In this document: positions 1 to 6,196 of the stretch, piece after piece | Numbering within the stretch: the first letter of the stretch is position 1 | How the letters are laid out: each line of letters starts with the position of its first letter | Assembly: GCA_945486175.1 (NCBI GenBank) | Contig: CALYTA010000012.1 | Coordinates: 1-10,332 of the forward strand | DNA length: 10,332 bases | Reading direction: 5' to 3' | Origin: an uncultured Clostridia bacterium | GTDB taxonomy: Bacteria; Bacillota; Clostridia; Oscillospirales; Butyricicoccaceae | Made by a program: the position numbers and the translations under genes | Notes under the pieces: model-generated | The model's input: the letters and a program-made list of their open reading frames with translations, nothing else | Databases searched by the model: none | Told to the model about the DNA's origin: nothing

Positions 1-2
1 CG

Positions 3-1157
3 GATGACATCCTGTACAGCGGCATGCGCTACCGCACCGACGCGGAAAAGGTCAAGATCCTGCTGGCACAGGCGCTGTTCGGCCATCCAGATATCCTGCT
101 GCTCGATGAGCCGACCAACCATCTGGACATTCATTCCATCCGCTGGCTGGAGGATTTCCTTGCAGATTATGAAGGCACGGTCATCGTTGTATCGCATGAC
201 CGTCACTTCCTCAACAATGTCTGCACGCATATTGTCGACATCGATTACGGCAAGGTCAAGCTGTATGTCGGCAACTATGAATTCTGGTATGAGTCTTCTC
301 AGCTCGTCCAGCGCACGCTGAACGACCAGAAGAAAAAGGCGGATGAAAAAATCAAGGAATTACAGGAATTTATCCGCCGCTTCTCCGCGAACAAATCCAA
401 GTCCAGGCAGGCGACCAGCCGCAAAAAGCTGATTGACAAGCTGACGGTTGACGAGCTGCCTGCCTCCTCCCGCCGCTATCCGTTTGTCGGCTTCACGATG
501 GACCGCGAGCCGGGCAAGGATATCCTTGAGGTCAGGGGCATTTCCAAGACCATCGACGGCGAAAAGATTCTGAACAATGTGTCATTCCGCGTCGCGCGCG
601 GCGACAAAATCGCCTTTGTCGGCAAGACCGAGCAGGCAGCTACCACGCTGTTCCAGATTCTGATGGGCGAGCTGGAGCCGGATGAAGGCTCGTTCAAATG
701 GGGCGTCTCCACCAGCCAGTCGTATTTCCCGAAGGACAATTCCGCCTTCTTCAACGACCACACGGAGAGCATGCTCGACTGGCTCGCACCGTATTCCCAG
801 ACCGATACGCTGGAAACCACACTGCGCTCGTTCCTCGGCAAGATGCTGTTCTCCGGCAACGATGTATACAAGCCGGTCAATGTCCTTTCCGGCGGCGAAA
901 AGGTGCGCTGCATGCTCGCGCGCATGATGCTGTTCGGCTCGAATGTGCTCGTTGTCGACCAGCCGACCAACCACCTCGACCTGGAATCCATCACTGCCGT
1001 CAACAACGGCCTGATTGACTTCAAGGGCAATGTCCTGTTTGCGTCCCATGACCATGAGTTCACGCAGACCATCGCCAACCGCATCATTGAGATCAATGAA
1101 AACGGCGTATGGGACAAGCAGTGCACCTACGACGAATATCTGGAAATCCGCGGCTGA
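3..1157 (+). CDS. ABC-F family ATP-binding cassette protein, YkpA/YbiT-like, 3' part only
   Basis: The gene is open at the left edge: the frame runs back past the ATG at 24 to base 3, so the true start and the first Walker A lie outside. ABC-F proteins are soluble twin-ATPase proteins, many of which act on the ribosome; no transporter membrane domain is present. Counting from the Met at 24, NBD1 ends with Walker B LLLDEPTNHLD (D28, E29) and the H-loop SHDRH. A charged linker follows at about residues 90-150, the position of the tRNA-contacting linker of the family. NBD2 has a good signature LSGGEK (288-293) and an H-loop SHDHE. Three elements of one ATP site are abnormal: the NBD1 signature slot reads RTDAEK (4-9), the NBD2 Walker A slot is GKTEQAATT (200-208) without its lysine, and the NBD2 Walker B reads VVDQPTNHLD with Gln313 for the catalytic Glu. 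The phrases LYVGNYEFWYESSQL and FSANKSKSRQATSRKK are typical of the YkpA-like subgroup. The exact ribosomal role is unknown. Confidence 0.93.
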   Translation, partial: DDILYSGMRYRTDAEKVKILLAQALFGHPDILLLDEPTNHLDIHSIRWLEDFLADYEGTVIVVSHDRHFLNNVCTHIVDIDYGKVKLYVGNYEFWYESSQLVQRTLNDQKKKADEKIKELQEFIRRFSANKSKSRQATSRKKLIDKLTVDELPASSRRYPFVGFTMDREPGKDILEVRGISKTIDGEKILNNVSFRVARGDKIAFVGKTEQAATTLFQILMGELEPDEGSFKWGVSTSQSYFPKDNSAFFNDHTESMLDWLAPYSQTDTLETTLRSFLGKMLFSGNDVYKPVNVLSGGEKVRCMLARMMLFGSNVLVVDQPTNHLDLESITAVNNGLIDFKGNVLFASHDHEFTQTIANRIIEINENGVWDKQCTYDEYLEIRG

Positions 1158-1172
1158 TTTTACCGCTTTGCC

Positions 1173-1208
1173 CCCTCCCCGGCTATCCCATGCCGGGGAG
1201 GGTTTTTT
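1173..1208 (+). terminator. Intrinsic terminator of the ABC-F gene
   Basis: A perfect 11-bp GC-rich stem, CCCTCCCCGGC (1173-1183) with GCCGGGGAGGG (1192-1202), has an 8-nt loop and is followed directly by six T (1203-1208). It lies 15 nt after the ABC-F stop codon. Confidence 0.93.
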
Positions 1209-1245
1209 CGCATATCTCCCCATCCTGTCCGCATATGGTAGGGAC

Positions 1246-1254
1246 AAAGGGAGG
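1246..1254 (+). promoter_or_regulatory. Ribosome binding site that decides the calcium ATPase start
   Basis: AAAGGGAGG lies 7 nt before the ATG at 1262 but only 1 nt before the in-frame ATG at 1256, so 1262 is the better start. In-frame ATGs further upstream (1235 and 1109) would begin before this site; the one at 1109 lies inside the ABC-F gene. No clear promoter is visible between the terminator at 1208 and this site. Confidence 0.75.
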
Positions 1255-1261
1255 GATGTCT

Positions 1262-3871
1262 ATGACCGGAAGCGGCGGGCTGAGTGCAGGCGAAGTGCGC
1301 CTGTCGCGGCAGCAGCACGGCGCAAACAGTCTGGAAAAACAGGCGGGCAGCAGCCTGCTGTCGCGCTTTCTGGAGGGGTTTGCCGACCCGATTATCCGCA
1401 TTCTGCTGATTGCACTTGCCATCAATGTGGTGTTCATGCTGCGCGGCGCGCCGTGGTTTGAAACAGCCGGCATTGCCGTCGCAGTCTTTCTTGCAACATT
1501 TGTCTCCGCGCTGTCGGAATATGGCAGTGATGCCGCATTCCGGCGCATGCAGGCGGAGGCTGCGGCTGTCACCTGCCGCGTGCGCCGCGACGGCGGACAG
1601 CTGTACACCGTTCCAGCCGATGATATTGTGTGCGGCGATCTGGTGCTGTTACAAGCAGGTGAGCGCATCCCGGCGGATGGCTTTCTGCGCGAGGGCAGTC
1701 TCGAGGTTGACCAGTCCGCACTGACCGGCGAGAGCCATGAAATCCGCAAACGACCGCAGGCGGAAAACTCCGCTGCCGATCAGACCGGACTGTTGTTCCG
1801 CGGCAGCGTTGTCGTGTCCGGCGAGGGCATGATGGAGGTCACCGCCGTCGGCAGCAAAACGATGTACGGCAGTATGGCGCGGCAGATGCAGGAGGACACG
1901 CGCGAAAGCCCGCTGCATGTGCGGCTGGAGGCACTTGCGAGTACCATCAGCAAGCTGGGCATGGGCGCCGCCATCCTTGTCGCGGCATCCGACCTCTCGC
2001 TGTCGCTGTTTGTACAGGGCGGGCTGATGCAGGGCCCGGCAGCGATTTTCCAGCACATTCTGCACGCGGTCACACTGGCAGTCACCGTATTGGTCGTCGC
2101 TGTGCCGGAAGGCCTGCCGATGATGATTACGGTCGTGCTGTCGTCCAACATGGTGCGCATGCTGCGCGACCATGTGCTGGTGCGCCGCCTGACGGGCATT
2201 GAGACCGCAGGCAGTATGAATATTCTGTTCACCGACAAGACCGGCACGCTGACCTGCGGGCGCATGACAGCGGACATGGTGTTTGCGGGTGACGGAACAC
2301 GGTTTGACGGCATTCCTGCCGTGCGCGCGGGCGCGCCCGCGCTGTACAGCCGGATTTTTGCCGACTGCCGCTGCAACACCGGTGCTGCACTCTCCGCAGG
2401 CACTGTCTCCGGCGGCAATGCAACTGACCGCGCCCTGCTGCGCGCAGTGCTGTCGCTGGCGGCAGCTGAGCCGCCGGAACAGACCGGGGATAAGGTTCCA
2501 TTTGATTCCCGCCGCAAATATGCGGCGGTGCGCCTGCCTGCGCGGGCACTGACGCTGGTGCGCGGCGCGCCGGAGATTCTGCTGCCGCGCTGCACGCAGT
2601 ATCTCTCCCCTGACGGCAGGGTACACAGCCTGTCGCGCGACATTCCGCTGCGCATCCTGCGCGAACAGGCGGCAGAGGGCGGGCGCGTCATCGCGATGGC
2701 GGCAACCGACCGCACGATCACTGCCGACCGCATTCCATCCGGTCTGACACTGACAGCGCTTGTCGTGCTGCGCGACCCGGTGCGGATGGAAACACCGGAA
2801 GCCGTCTGCCAGCTGCACACAGCGGGCATCCGCACGGTTATGCTGACCGGCGATCATCCGGACACAGCGAAAGCCGTTGCCCGGCGGTGTGGGCTGCTGG
2901 CATCTGCCACCGACCTCGTCATAGACAGCGCCCAGCTTGCCGCGTGGAGTGATGCCGAACTGGCGCAGCGCCTGCCGCGGCTCGCCGTTGTCGCGCGGGC
3001 CATGCCGGCGGATAAAGTCCGGCTCATCCAGGCAGCCCAGCGCGCCGGCATGGTCGCCGGTATGACCGGCGACGGCGTCAATGACGCGCCCGCGCTCAAG
3101 CTGGCAGATGTCGGCTTTGCGATGGGCAGCGGTACGGCAGTTGCCCGTGAAGCGGGTGACATTGTGATTACCGACGACAATCTCGCGTCGATTGCGCGCG
3201 CCGTGCTGTATGGACGCACGATTTTCAAGAGCATCCGCAAATTCCTTGTATTCCAGCTGACGATGAACGTATGTGCGGTCGGCGTGTCCATCATCGGGCC
3301 GCTCATCGGCATCGACACGCCGGTCACCGTCATGCAGATGCTGTGGATCAATCTCATCATGGATACCCTTGCCGGACTCGCGTTTTCCGGCGAGCCGCCG
3401 CTCGCGGAATACATGCGCGAGCCGCCCAAGCAGCGCGATGAGCCGGTGCTCAACCGCTATATGAAGGGACAGATTGTGACAACCGGTGCTTACACCATTG
3501 TGCTGTGCACGCTGTTCCTGTGGTCACAGCCGGTGCGGCAGTTTTTCCGCTATGGCTATGACCCGCTGCGCTTCCTGACGGCATTTTTCGCGCTGTTTAT
3601 TTTCTGCGGCATTTTCCATGCGTTCAACGCGCGCACACACCGGCTCAACCTGCTCGCGCATATCGGCAAAAATCCGCTGTTTGTGCTCATCATGGGAGCG
3701 GTCACAGTCGTGCAGCTCGCACTGATTTACTTCGGCGGCGCATTGTTCCGCACCACACCGCTTTCGCTGTATGAGCTGGGCGCAGCGGCATTGCTCGCAC
3801 TCACTGTCATTCCGGTGGATTTTGCGCGCAAGCTGCTGCTGCGCGCACGCGGCGCAGAGCGGAATTTCTAG
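1262..3871 (+). CDS. Calcium-transporting P-type ATPase, PMCA type (P2B)
   Basis: This is an integral membrane pump that couples ATP hydrolysis to cation export, most likely Ca2+. The predicted protein has 869 residues, normal for bacterial PMCA-type pumps. Order of domains: a cytoplasmic N-terminus; TM1-TM2 at about 43-85; an actuator domain with TGES (155-158); TM3-TM4 with the PEGLP motif (282-286); the phosphorylation motif DKTGTLT with the acceptor Asp325; a short nucleotide domain with RGAPE (434-438); the hinge MTGDGVNDAP (601-610); and a C-terminal membrane domain with four or more helices. Asn697 and Asp701 in LWINLIMDTLAG match the NxxxD pair that, with Glu283 in TM4, forms the single Ca2+ site of P2B pumps. 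The usual KGAPE lysine is Arg434, a conservative change. There is no calmodulin-binding tail, as expected in bacteria. It sits alone between terminators. Specificity for Ca2+ rather than another divalent cation is inferred from motifs. Confidence 0.95.
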   Translation: MTGSGGLSAGEVRLSRQQHGANSLEKQAGSSLLSRFLEGFADPIIRILLIALAINVVFMLRGAPWFETAGIAVAVFLATFVSALSEYGSDAAFRRMQAEAAAVTCRVRRDGGQLYTVPADDIVCGDLVLLQAGERIPADGFLREGSLEVDQSALTGESHEIRKRPQAENSAADQTGLLFRGSVVVSGEGMMEVTAVGSKTMYGSMARQMQEDTRESPLHVRLEALASTISKLGMGAAILVAASDLSLSLFVQGGLMQGPAAIFQHILHAVTLAVTVLVVAVPEGLPMMITVVLSSNMVRMLRDHVLVRRLTGIETAGSMNILFTDKTGTLTCGRMTADMVFAGDGTRFDGIPAVRAGAPALYSRIFADCRCNTGAALSAGTVSGGNATDRALLRAVLSLAAAEPPEQTGDKVPFDSRRKYAAVRLPARALTLVRGAPEILLPRCTQYLSPDGRVHSLSRDIPLRILREQAAEGGRVIAMAATDRTITADRIPSGLTLTALVVLRDPVRMETPEAVCQLHTAGIRTVMLTGDHPDTAKAVARRCGLLASATDLVIDSAQLAAWSDAELAQRLPRLAVVARAMPADKVRLIQAAQRAGMVAGMTGDGVNDAPALKLADVGFAMGSGTAVAREAGDIVITDDNLASIARAVLYGRTIFKSIRKFLVFQLTMNVCAVGVSIIGPLIGIDTPVTVMQMLWINLIMDTLAGLAFSGEPPLAEYMREPPKQRDEPVLNRYMKGQIVTTGAYTIVLCTLFLWSQPVRQFFRYGYDPLRFLTAFFALFIFCGIFHAFNARTHRLNLLAHIGKNPLFVLIMGAVTVVQLALIYFGGALFRTTPLSLYELGAAALLALTVIPVDFARKLLLRARGAERNF

Positions 3872-3892
3872 GATTGTTCTCCCACAGAGTTC

Positions 3893-3920
3893 TTGCATAT
3901 CGCGTATCCTGTGCTATACT
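3893..3920 (+). promoter_or_regulatory. Sigma-70-type promoter A, upstream of a short transcript
   Basis: TTGCAT (3893-3898), a 16-nt spacer and TATACT (3915-3920), with TG one base upstream (an extended -10). It begins 22 nt after the calcium ATPase stop. Transcription would start near 3927. The next open reading frame of any size is 480 nt away, beyond a strong terminator at 3974-4008. Confidence 0.6.
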
Positions 3921-3926
3921 GATTAC

Positions 3927-4008
3927 GGAACGAACGATATCATATGATTTCACGTATGCACCAAAAACAGGCGAACGCCCCGGAGTGGCCGCTCCGGGGC
4001 GTTTTTTT
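3927..4008 (+). ncRNA. Candidate small RNA of about 80 nt (promoter A to terminator)
   Basis: A promoter-like sequence ends at 3920 and an intrinsic terminator ends at 4008, which would yield an RNA of about 80 nt. The 5' part contains the 10-bp palindrome ATCATATGAT (3939-3948). The 3' half is the terminator hairpin. An ATG at 3944 opens a frame that runs through the terminator without a Shine-Dalgarno sequence, so coding is unlikely. It matches no RNA family I recognise. Alternatively it is the remnant of a duplicated riboswitch leader, or the hairpin simply ends stray transcription from the ATPase gene. The TSS is inferred from promoter geometry. Confidence 0.35.
3974..4008 (+). terminator. 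Intrinsic terminator between the calcium ATPase and the rib operon
   Basis: Perfect 10-bp stem CGCCCCGGAG (3976-3985) / CTCCGGGGCG (3992-4001), extended by two A-T pairs, with a 6-nt loop and seven T (4002-4008). It could serve both the ATPase gene and the short transcript from promoter A. Confidence 0.9.
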
Positions 4009-4088
4009 CGTTTCCCCAGTTCGATTCAGGGTGGCACCTCCATGAAATACCAAACCGCATACCCGGTGCGCATAATTTTTTGTAACAT

Positions 4089-4140
4089 TTGACGAAACTC
4101 TTGCATTTTCCTGTACGCCGTAGTATACTATTTTCGTCAA
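4089..4140. repeat. 9-bp inverted repeat enclosing the rib promoter (operator-like)
   Basis: TTGACGAAA (4089-4097) and its exact reverse complement TTTCGTCAA (4132-4140) are 34 nt apart and enclose both the -35 and -10 boxes. The right arm overlaps the expected transcription start. The arrangement could bind a repressor, but no regulator is encoded in the window and the half-site matches nothing I recognise. Confidence 0.4.
4101..4129 (+). promoter_or_regulatory. Promoter of the riboflavin operon
   Basis: TTGCAT (4101-4106), a 17-nt spacer and TATACT (4124-4129). The predicted start near 4136 lies about 15 nt before the FMN aptamer, as expected for a riboswitch leader. Confidence 0.82.
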
Positions 4141-4150
4141 TAAAAGATGT

Positions 4151-4275
4151 AGTTCTTCAGGGCAGGGTGCAACCCCCTACCGGCGGTACAGCCCGCGACC
4201 CGCTGGGAGTTTTTTCCCGCGGCTGACCCGGTTCGATTCCGGGGCCGACAGTTACAGTCTGGATGGAAGAAGAAG
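4151..4275 (+). promoter_or_regulatory. FMN riboswitch (RFN element) aptamer
   Basis: The RNA binds flavin mononucleotide and represses the downstream genes when FMN is abundant. Conserved RFN blocks are present: TTCTTCAGGGCAGGGTG near the 5' end, CTACCGGCGGTACAGCCCGCGA in part at 4178-4198, a variable arm (about 4199-4225), then GGTTCGATTCCGGGG and GCCGACAGT at 4230-4252. The closing P1 helix pairs TTCTTC (4153-4158) with GAAGAA at about 4266-4271. It precedes ribD, the usual location of this class. The expression platform downstream carries two terminators, so control is most likely by transcription termination. Confidence 0.96.
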
Positions 4276-4281
4276 CTATTT

Positions 4282-4300
4282 GAGGCATGGTTCATGTCTC
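4282..4300 (+). promoter_or_regulatory. Small hairpin between the aptamer and the terminators
   Basis: GAGGCATG (4282-4289) pairs with CATGTCTC (4293-4300) over 8 bp, including one G-U pair, with a 3-nt loop. Only CTGTTTT follows, so it is a poor terminator. It may be part of the switching fold. Confidence 0.4.
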
Positions 4301-4313
4301 CTGTTTTCGTCGC

Positions 4314-4347
4314 CCTGTTTCACATGTAGTGTGAAGCAGGCATTTTT
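4314..4347 (+). terminator. First terminator-like hairpin of the riboswitch expression platform
   Basis: CCTGTTTCACA (4314-4324) pairs with TGTGAAGCAGG (4330-4340) over 11 bp with one G-U pair and a 5-nt loop. CA and five T (4343-4347), then ATTT, follow. It precedes a second, stronger terminator by 8 nt. Confidence 0.65.
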
Positions 4348-4355
4348 ATTTCCGC

Positions 4356-4387
4356 GCCCTGTTTGCCTGCACAAACGGGGCTTTTTT
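4356..4387 (+). terminator. Second terminator of the riboswitch expression platform, just before ribD
   Basis: GCCCTGTTTG (4356-4365) pairs with CAAACGGGGC (4372-4381) over 10 bp with one G-U pair and a 6-nt loop, followed directly by six T (4382-4387). It ends 8 nt before the ribD Shine-Dalgarno and is the likely FMN-controlled attenuator. Confidence 0.88.
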
Positions 4388-4408
4388 GCTGCTTTGGAGC
4401 TGATACAA

Positions 4409-5518
4409 ATGGCAGAAATTACAACAACTGATATCCGCTGCATGCGCCGCGCGCTGGAGCTGGCGGAACGCGGCATGGGACATGTCTCCCCCAACCCAAT
4501 GGTCGGTGCCGTCATCGTCAAGGATGGACGCATCATCGGCGAAGGCTGGCACGAACACATCGGCGGCCTGCATGCTGAGCGCAATGCCTTCAAACACTGT
4601 ACAGAGGACTGTACCGGCGCGACCATCTATGTCACGCTGGAGCCGTGCTGCCACTGGGGACGCACCCCGCCGTGCACCGACGCCATCATGGAGCATAAAA
4701 TTGCGCGCGTTGTCGTCGGCTGTCTCGACCCGAATCCGCTGGTGGCGGGCAAGGGACTGGAAATTCTGCGCAGTGCCGGCATTGAATGTGACGCCGGTGT
4801 GCTGGAGGACGAATGCCACGCCATCAATGAGGTATTTTTCCACTATATTACAAAGAAAAAGCCATATGTCGTCATGAAATATGCGATGACACTGGACGGG
4901 CATATTGCCGCTTATACGGGCGACTCCAAATGGATCACCGGCGAGACCGCCCGCGCGCATGTCCAGCAGACGCGCAAATGGCTCAGCTCGATCATGGTCG
5001 GCATCGGAACCGTGCTCGCGGATGACCCGATGCTCAACTGCCGCATTGAAACCGGCGTCGATCCGATCCGCCTCATCTGTGACAGCACGCTGCGCATCCC
5101 GCTGGACAGCCAACTGGTGCGCACGGCAAAGGACATCCCGACCTGGGTATTCTGTGCAAACGCCGATGTGCACCGCAAGACAATGCTCGAAGATGCAGGC
5201 GTGAAGGTCATCCCCCTGCCGGATGAAAGCGGCACACATGTCGATCTCGCGGCGGTGATGGACTATCTCGGACAGGAGCAGGTTGACAGCGTGCTCCTCG
5301 AGGGCGGCGGCACGCTCAACGGCGAAGCGCTGCGTCTGGGTCTGGTCGACCGCGTACAGGCATATATCGCGCCCAAGCTGATCGGCGGCGCCACGGCGCG
5401 CGGCCCGGTCGAAGGTCCCGGCATTGCACGCATGGCAGATGCGCTGACGCTGGCCGATCCCACCATTACACGGCTGGATGATGATATCCTCATCGAAGGC
5501 CGTATCCGAAAGGACTGA
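4409..5518 (+). CDS. ribD: Bifunctional diaminohydroxyphosphoribosylaminopyrimidine deaminase / 5-amino-6-(5-phosphoribosylamino)uracil reductase
   Basis: This cytoplasmic enzyme does the second and third steps of the pyrimidine branch of riboflavin synthesis: deamination, then NADPH-dependent reduction of the ribosyl side chain. The 369-residue length is normal. The N-terminal deaminase domain has HAE (His55, catalytic Glu57) and EPCCHWGRTPPC, whose Cys80 and Cys89 complete the zinc site with His55. The C-terminal reductase domain starts at about residue 148 with KKPYVVMKYAMTLDGHIA and includes SKWITGE, VGIGTVLADDP and LLEGGGTLNGEAL. The ATG at 4409 is chosen because GGAG (4396-4399) lies 9 nt upstream and the residues match the usual N-terminus; earlier in-frame codons fall inside the terminator region. 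It is the first gene of the operon, under the FMN riboswitch, and ends 4 nt before ribE. Confidence 0.97.
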   Translation: MAEITTTDIRCMRRALELAERGMGHVSPNPMVGAVIVKDGRIIGEGWHEHIGGLHAERNAFKHCTEDCTGATIYVTLEPCCHWGRTPPCTDAIMEHKIARVVVGCLDPNPLVAGKGLEILRSAGIECDAGVLEDECHAINEVFFHYITKKKPYVVMKYAMTLDGHIAAYTGDSKWITGETARAHVQQTRKWLSSIMVGIGTVLADDPMLNCRIETGVDPIRLICDSTLRIPLDSQLVRTAKDIPTWVFCANADVHRKTMLEDAGVKVIPLPDESGTHVDLAAVMDYLGQEQVDSVLLEGGGTLNGEALRLGLVDRVQAYIAPKLIGGATARGPVEGPGIARMADALTLADPTITRLDDDILIEGRIRKD

Positions 5519-5522
5519 ACGT

Positions 5523-6179
5523 ATGTTTACCGGAATTGTCGAAGAAGTCGGTGAAATTACCGGCCTGCGCCAGACGGCGACCAGCACTGTGCTCGGCGTG
5601 CGCGCCAAAACCGTACTCGGCGGCACAAAGCTGGGCGATTCCATCGCGGTCAACGGTGTATGCCTGACCGTCGTGCGGCTGACCGCCGACGGCTTTGAAG
5701 GCGATGTCATGCCGGAGACCATGCGCCGCACCAATCTCGGCGCGCTGCGTCCCAAGTCCCGCGTCAATCTGGAACGCGCGATGGCGGCGGACGGGCGCTT
5801 CGGCGGACACATTGTCGCCGGACATGTCGATGGCACCGGCACAATCACCGACCTGTCGCCGGAGGGCAATGCAGTCTGGGTGACTGTCGCTGCCGCGCCG
5901 AATATCCTGCGCTATATTGTCGAAAAGGGTTCGATCACCATTGACGGCATCAGCCTGACGGTCGCCTATGTCGACAACACGTGCTTTAAGGTCTCCATCA
6001 TCCCGCACACGGGACAGGAAACCACACTGCTCACCCGCAAGCCCGGCTATGTCGTCAATCTGGAATGCGACATCGTCGGCAAATATATTGAAAAGCTCAT
6101 GCAGCCCGCACCGGAGGCGGATGAAACGCCATCCGGCGGCATCACGGTGGATTTTCTCGCCGGGAACGGGTTTCTATAA
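5523..6179 (+). CDS. ribE: Riboflavin synthase, alpha subunit
   Basis: This enzyme catalyses the last step, dismutation of two 6,7-dimethyl-8-ribityllumazine molecules into riboflavin and the pyrimidine substrate of RibH. The 218-residue protein shows the family's internal duplication of two lumazine-binding barrels: the first begins [12 protein letters not shown] and has [10 protein letters not shown] (40-49), and the second has the matching [10 protein letters not shown] (137-146). [13 protein letters not shown] (94-106) lies at the junction. The C-terminal part GKYIEKLM is the helix that normally holds the trimer. The ATG follows ribD after 4 nt, with AAAGGA (5509-5514) inside the end of ribD and 8 nt away, so the two are translated from one message. 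Called ribB in older Bacillus usage. Nothing unusual seen. Confidence 0.97.
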   Translation: MFTGIVEEVGEITGLRQTATSTVLGVRAKTVLGGTKLGDSIAVNGVCLTVVRLTADGFEGDVMPETMRRTNLGALRPKSRVNLERAMAADGRFGGHIVAGHVDGTGTITDLSPEGNAVWVTVAAAPNILRYIVEKGSITIDGISLTVAYVDNTCFKVSIIPHTGQETTLLTRKPGYVVNLECDIVGKYIEKLMQPAPEADETPSGGITVDFLAGNGFL

Positions 6180-6196
6180 CAGAGGAGGACACACAC

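Larger units (their letters stand above)
3889..4060 (+). repeat. Possible decayed duplicate of the promoter plus FMN-riboswitch leader
   Basis: Segments recur in the same order in the functional leader at 4099-4270. TCTTGCAT is shared at 3891 and 4099, and TATACT at 3915 and 4124. Measured from the TATACT, TGCA comes at +42 and +44, CCGCT at +74 and +76, a run of 6-7 T at +87 and +86, and the hairpin CCC-GTTCGATTC-GGG (15 of 17 identical, 4015-4031 and 4227-4243) at +100 and +103. The upstream unit lacks the conserved FMN aptamer core. By-eye alignment only; convergence is possible. Confidence 0.35.

Noticed and set aside
1649..2857. Open frame on the - strand opposite the calcium ATPase
   Set aside because: The P-type ATPase frame carries all family motifs across this stretch; the antisense product is compositionally odd and lacks a ribosome binding site.
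4015..4031. tRNA T-arm-like hairpin with TTCGATT loop
   Set aside because: The stem has an A-A mismatch and no acceptor, D or anticodon arms surround it, so it is not a tRNA gene or remnant; similarity to the FMN riboswitch hairpin is closer.
4028..4038. AGGGTGGCACC, which matches the first 11 bases of the T-box consensus AGGGTGGNACCGCG
   Set aside because: No stem I or specifier region precedes it, a strong terminator lies upstream instead of downstream, and the final GCG is missing. It overlaps the FMN-leader-like segment, which explains part of it better.
3874..4092. 72-codon open frame beginning TTG after the calcium ATPase
   Set aside because: It spans promoter A and the terminator hairpin, has no ribosome binding site, and its product has no recognisable features.
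4346..5869. Long open frame on the - strand (507 codons) opposite ribD and ribE
   Set aside because: It crosses the terminator, ribD and the start of ribE, has no recognisable domain, and is a GC-driven shadow frame.
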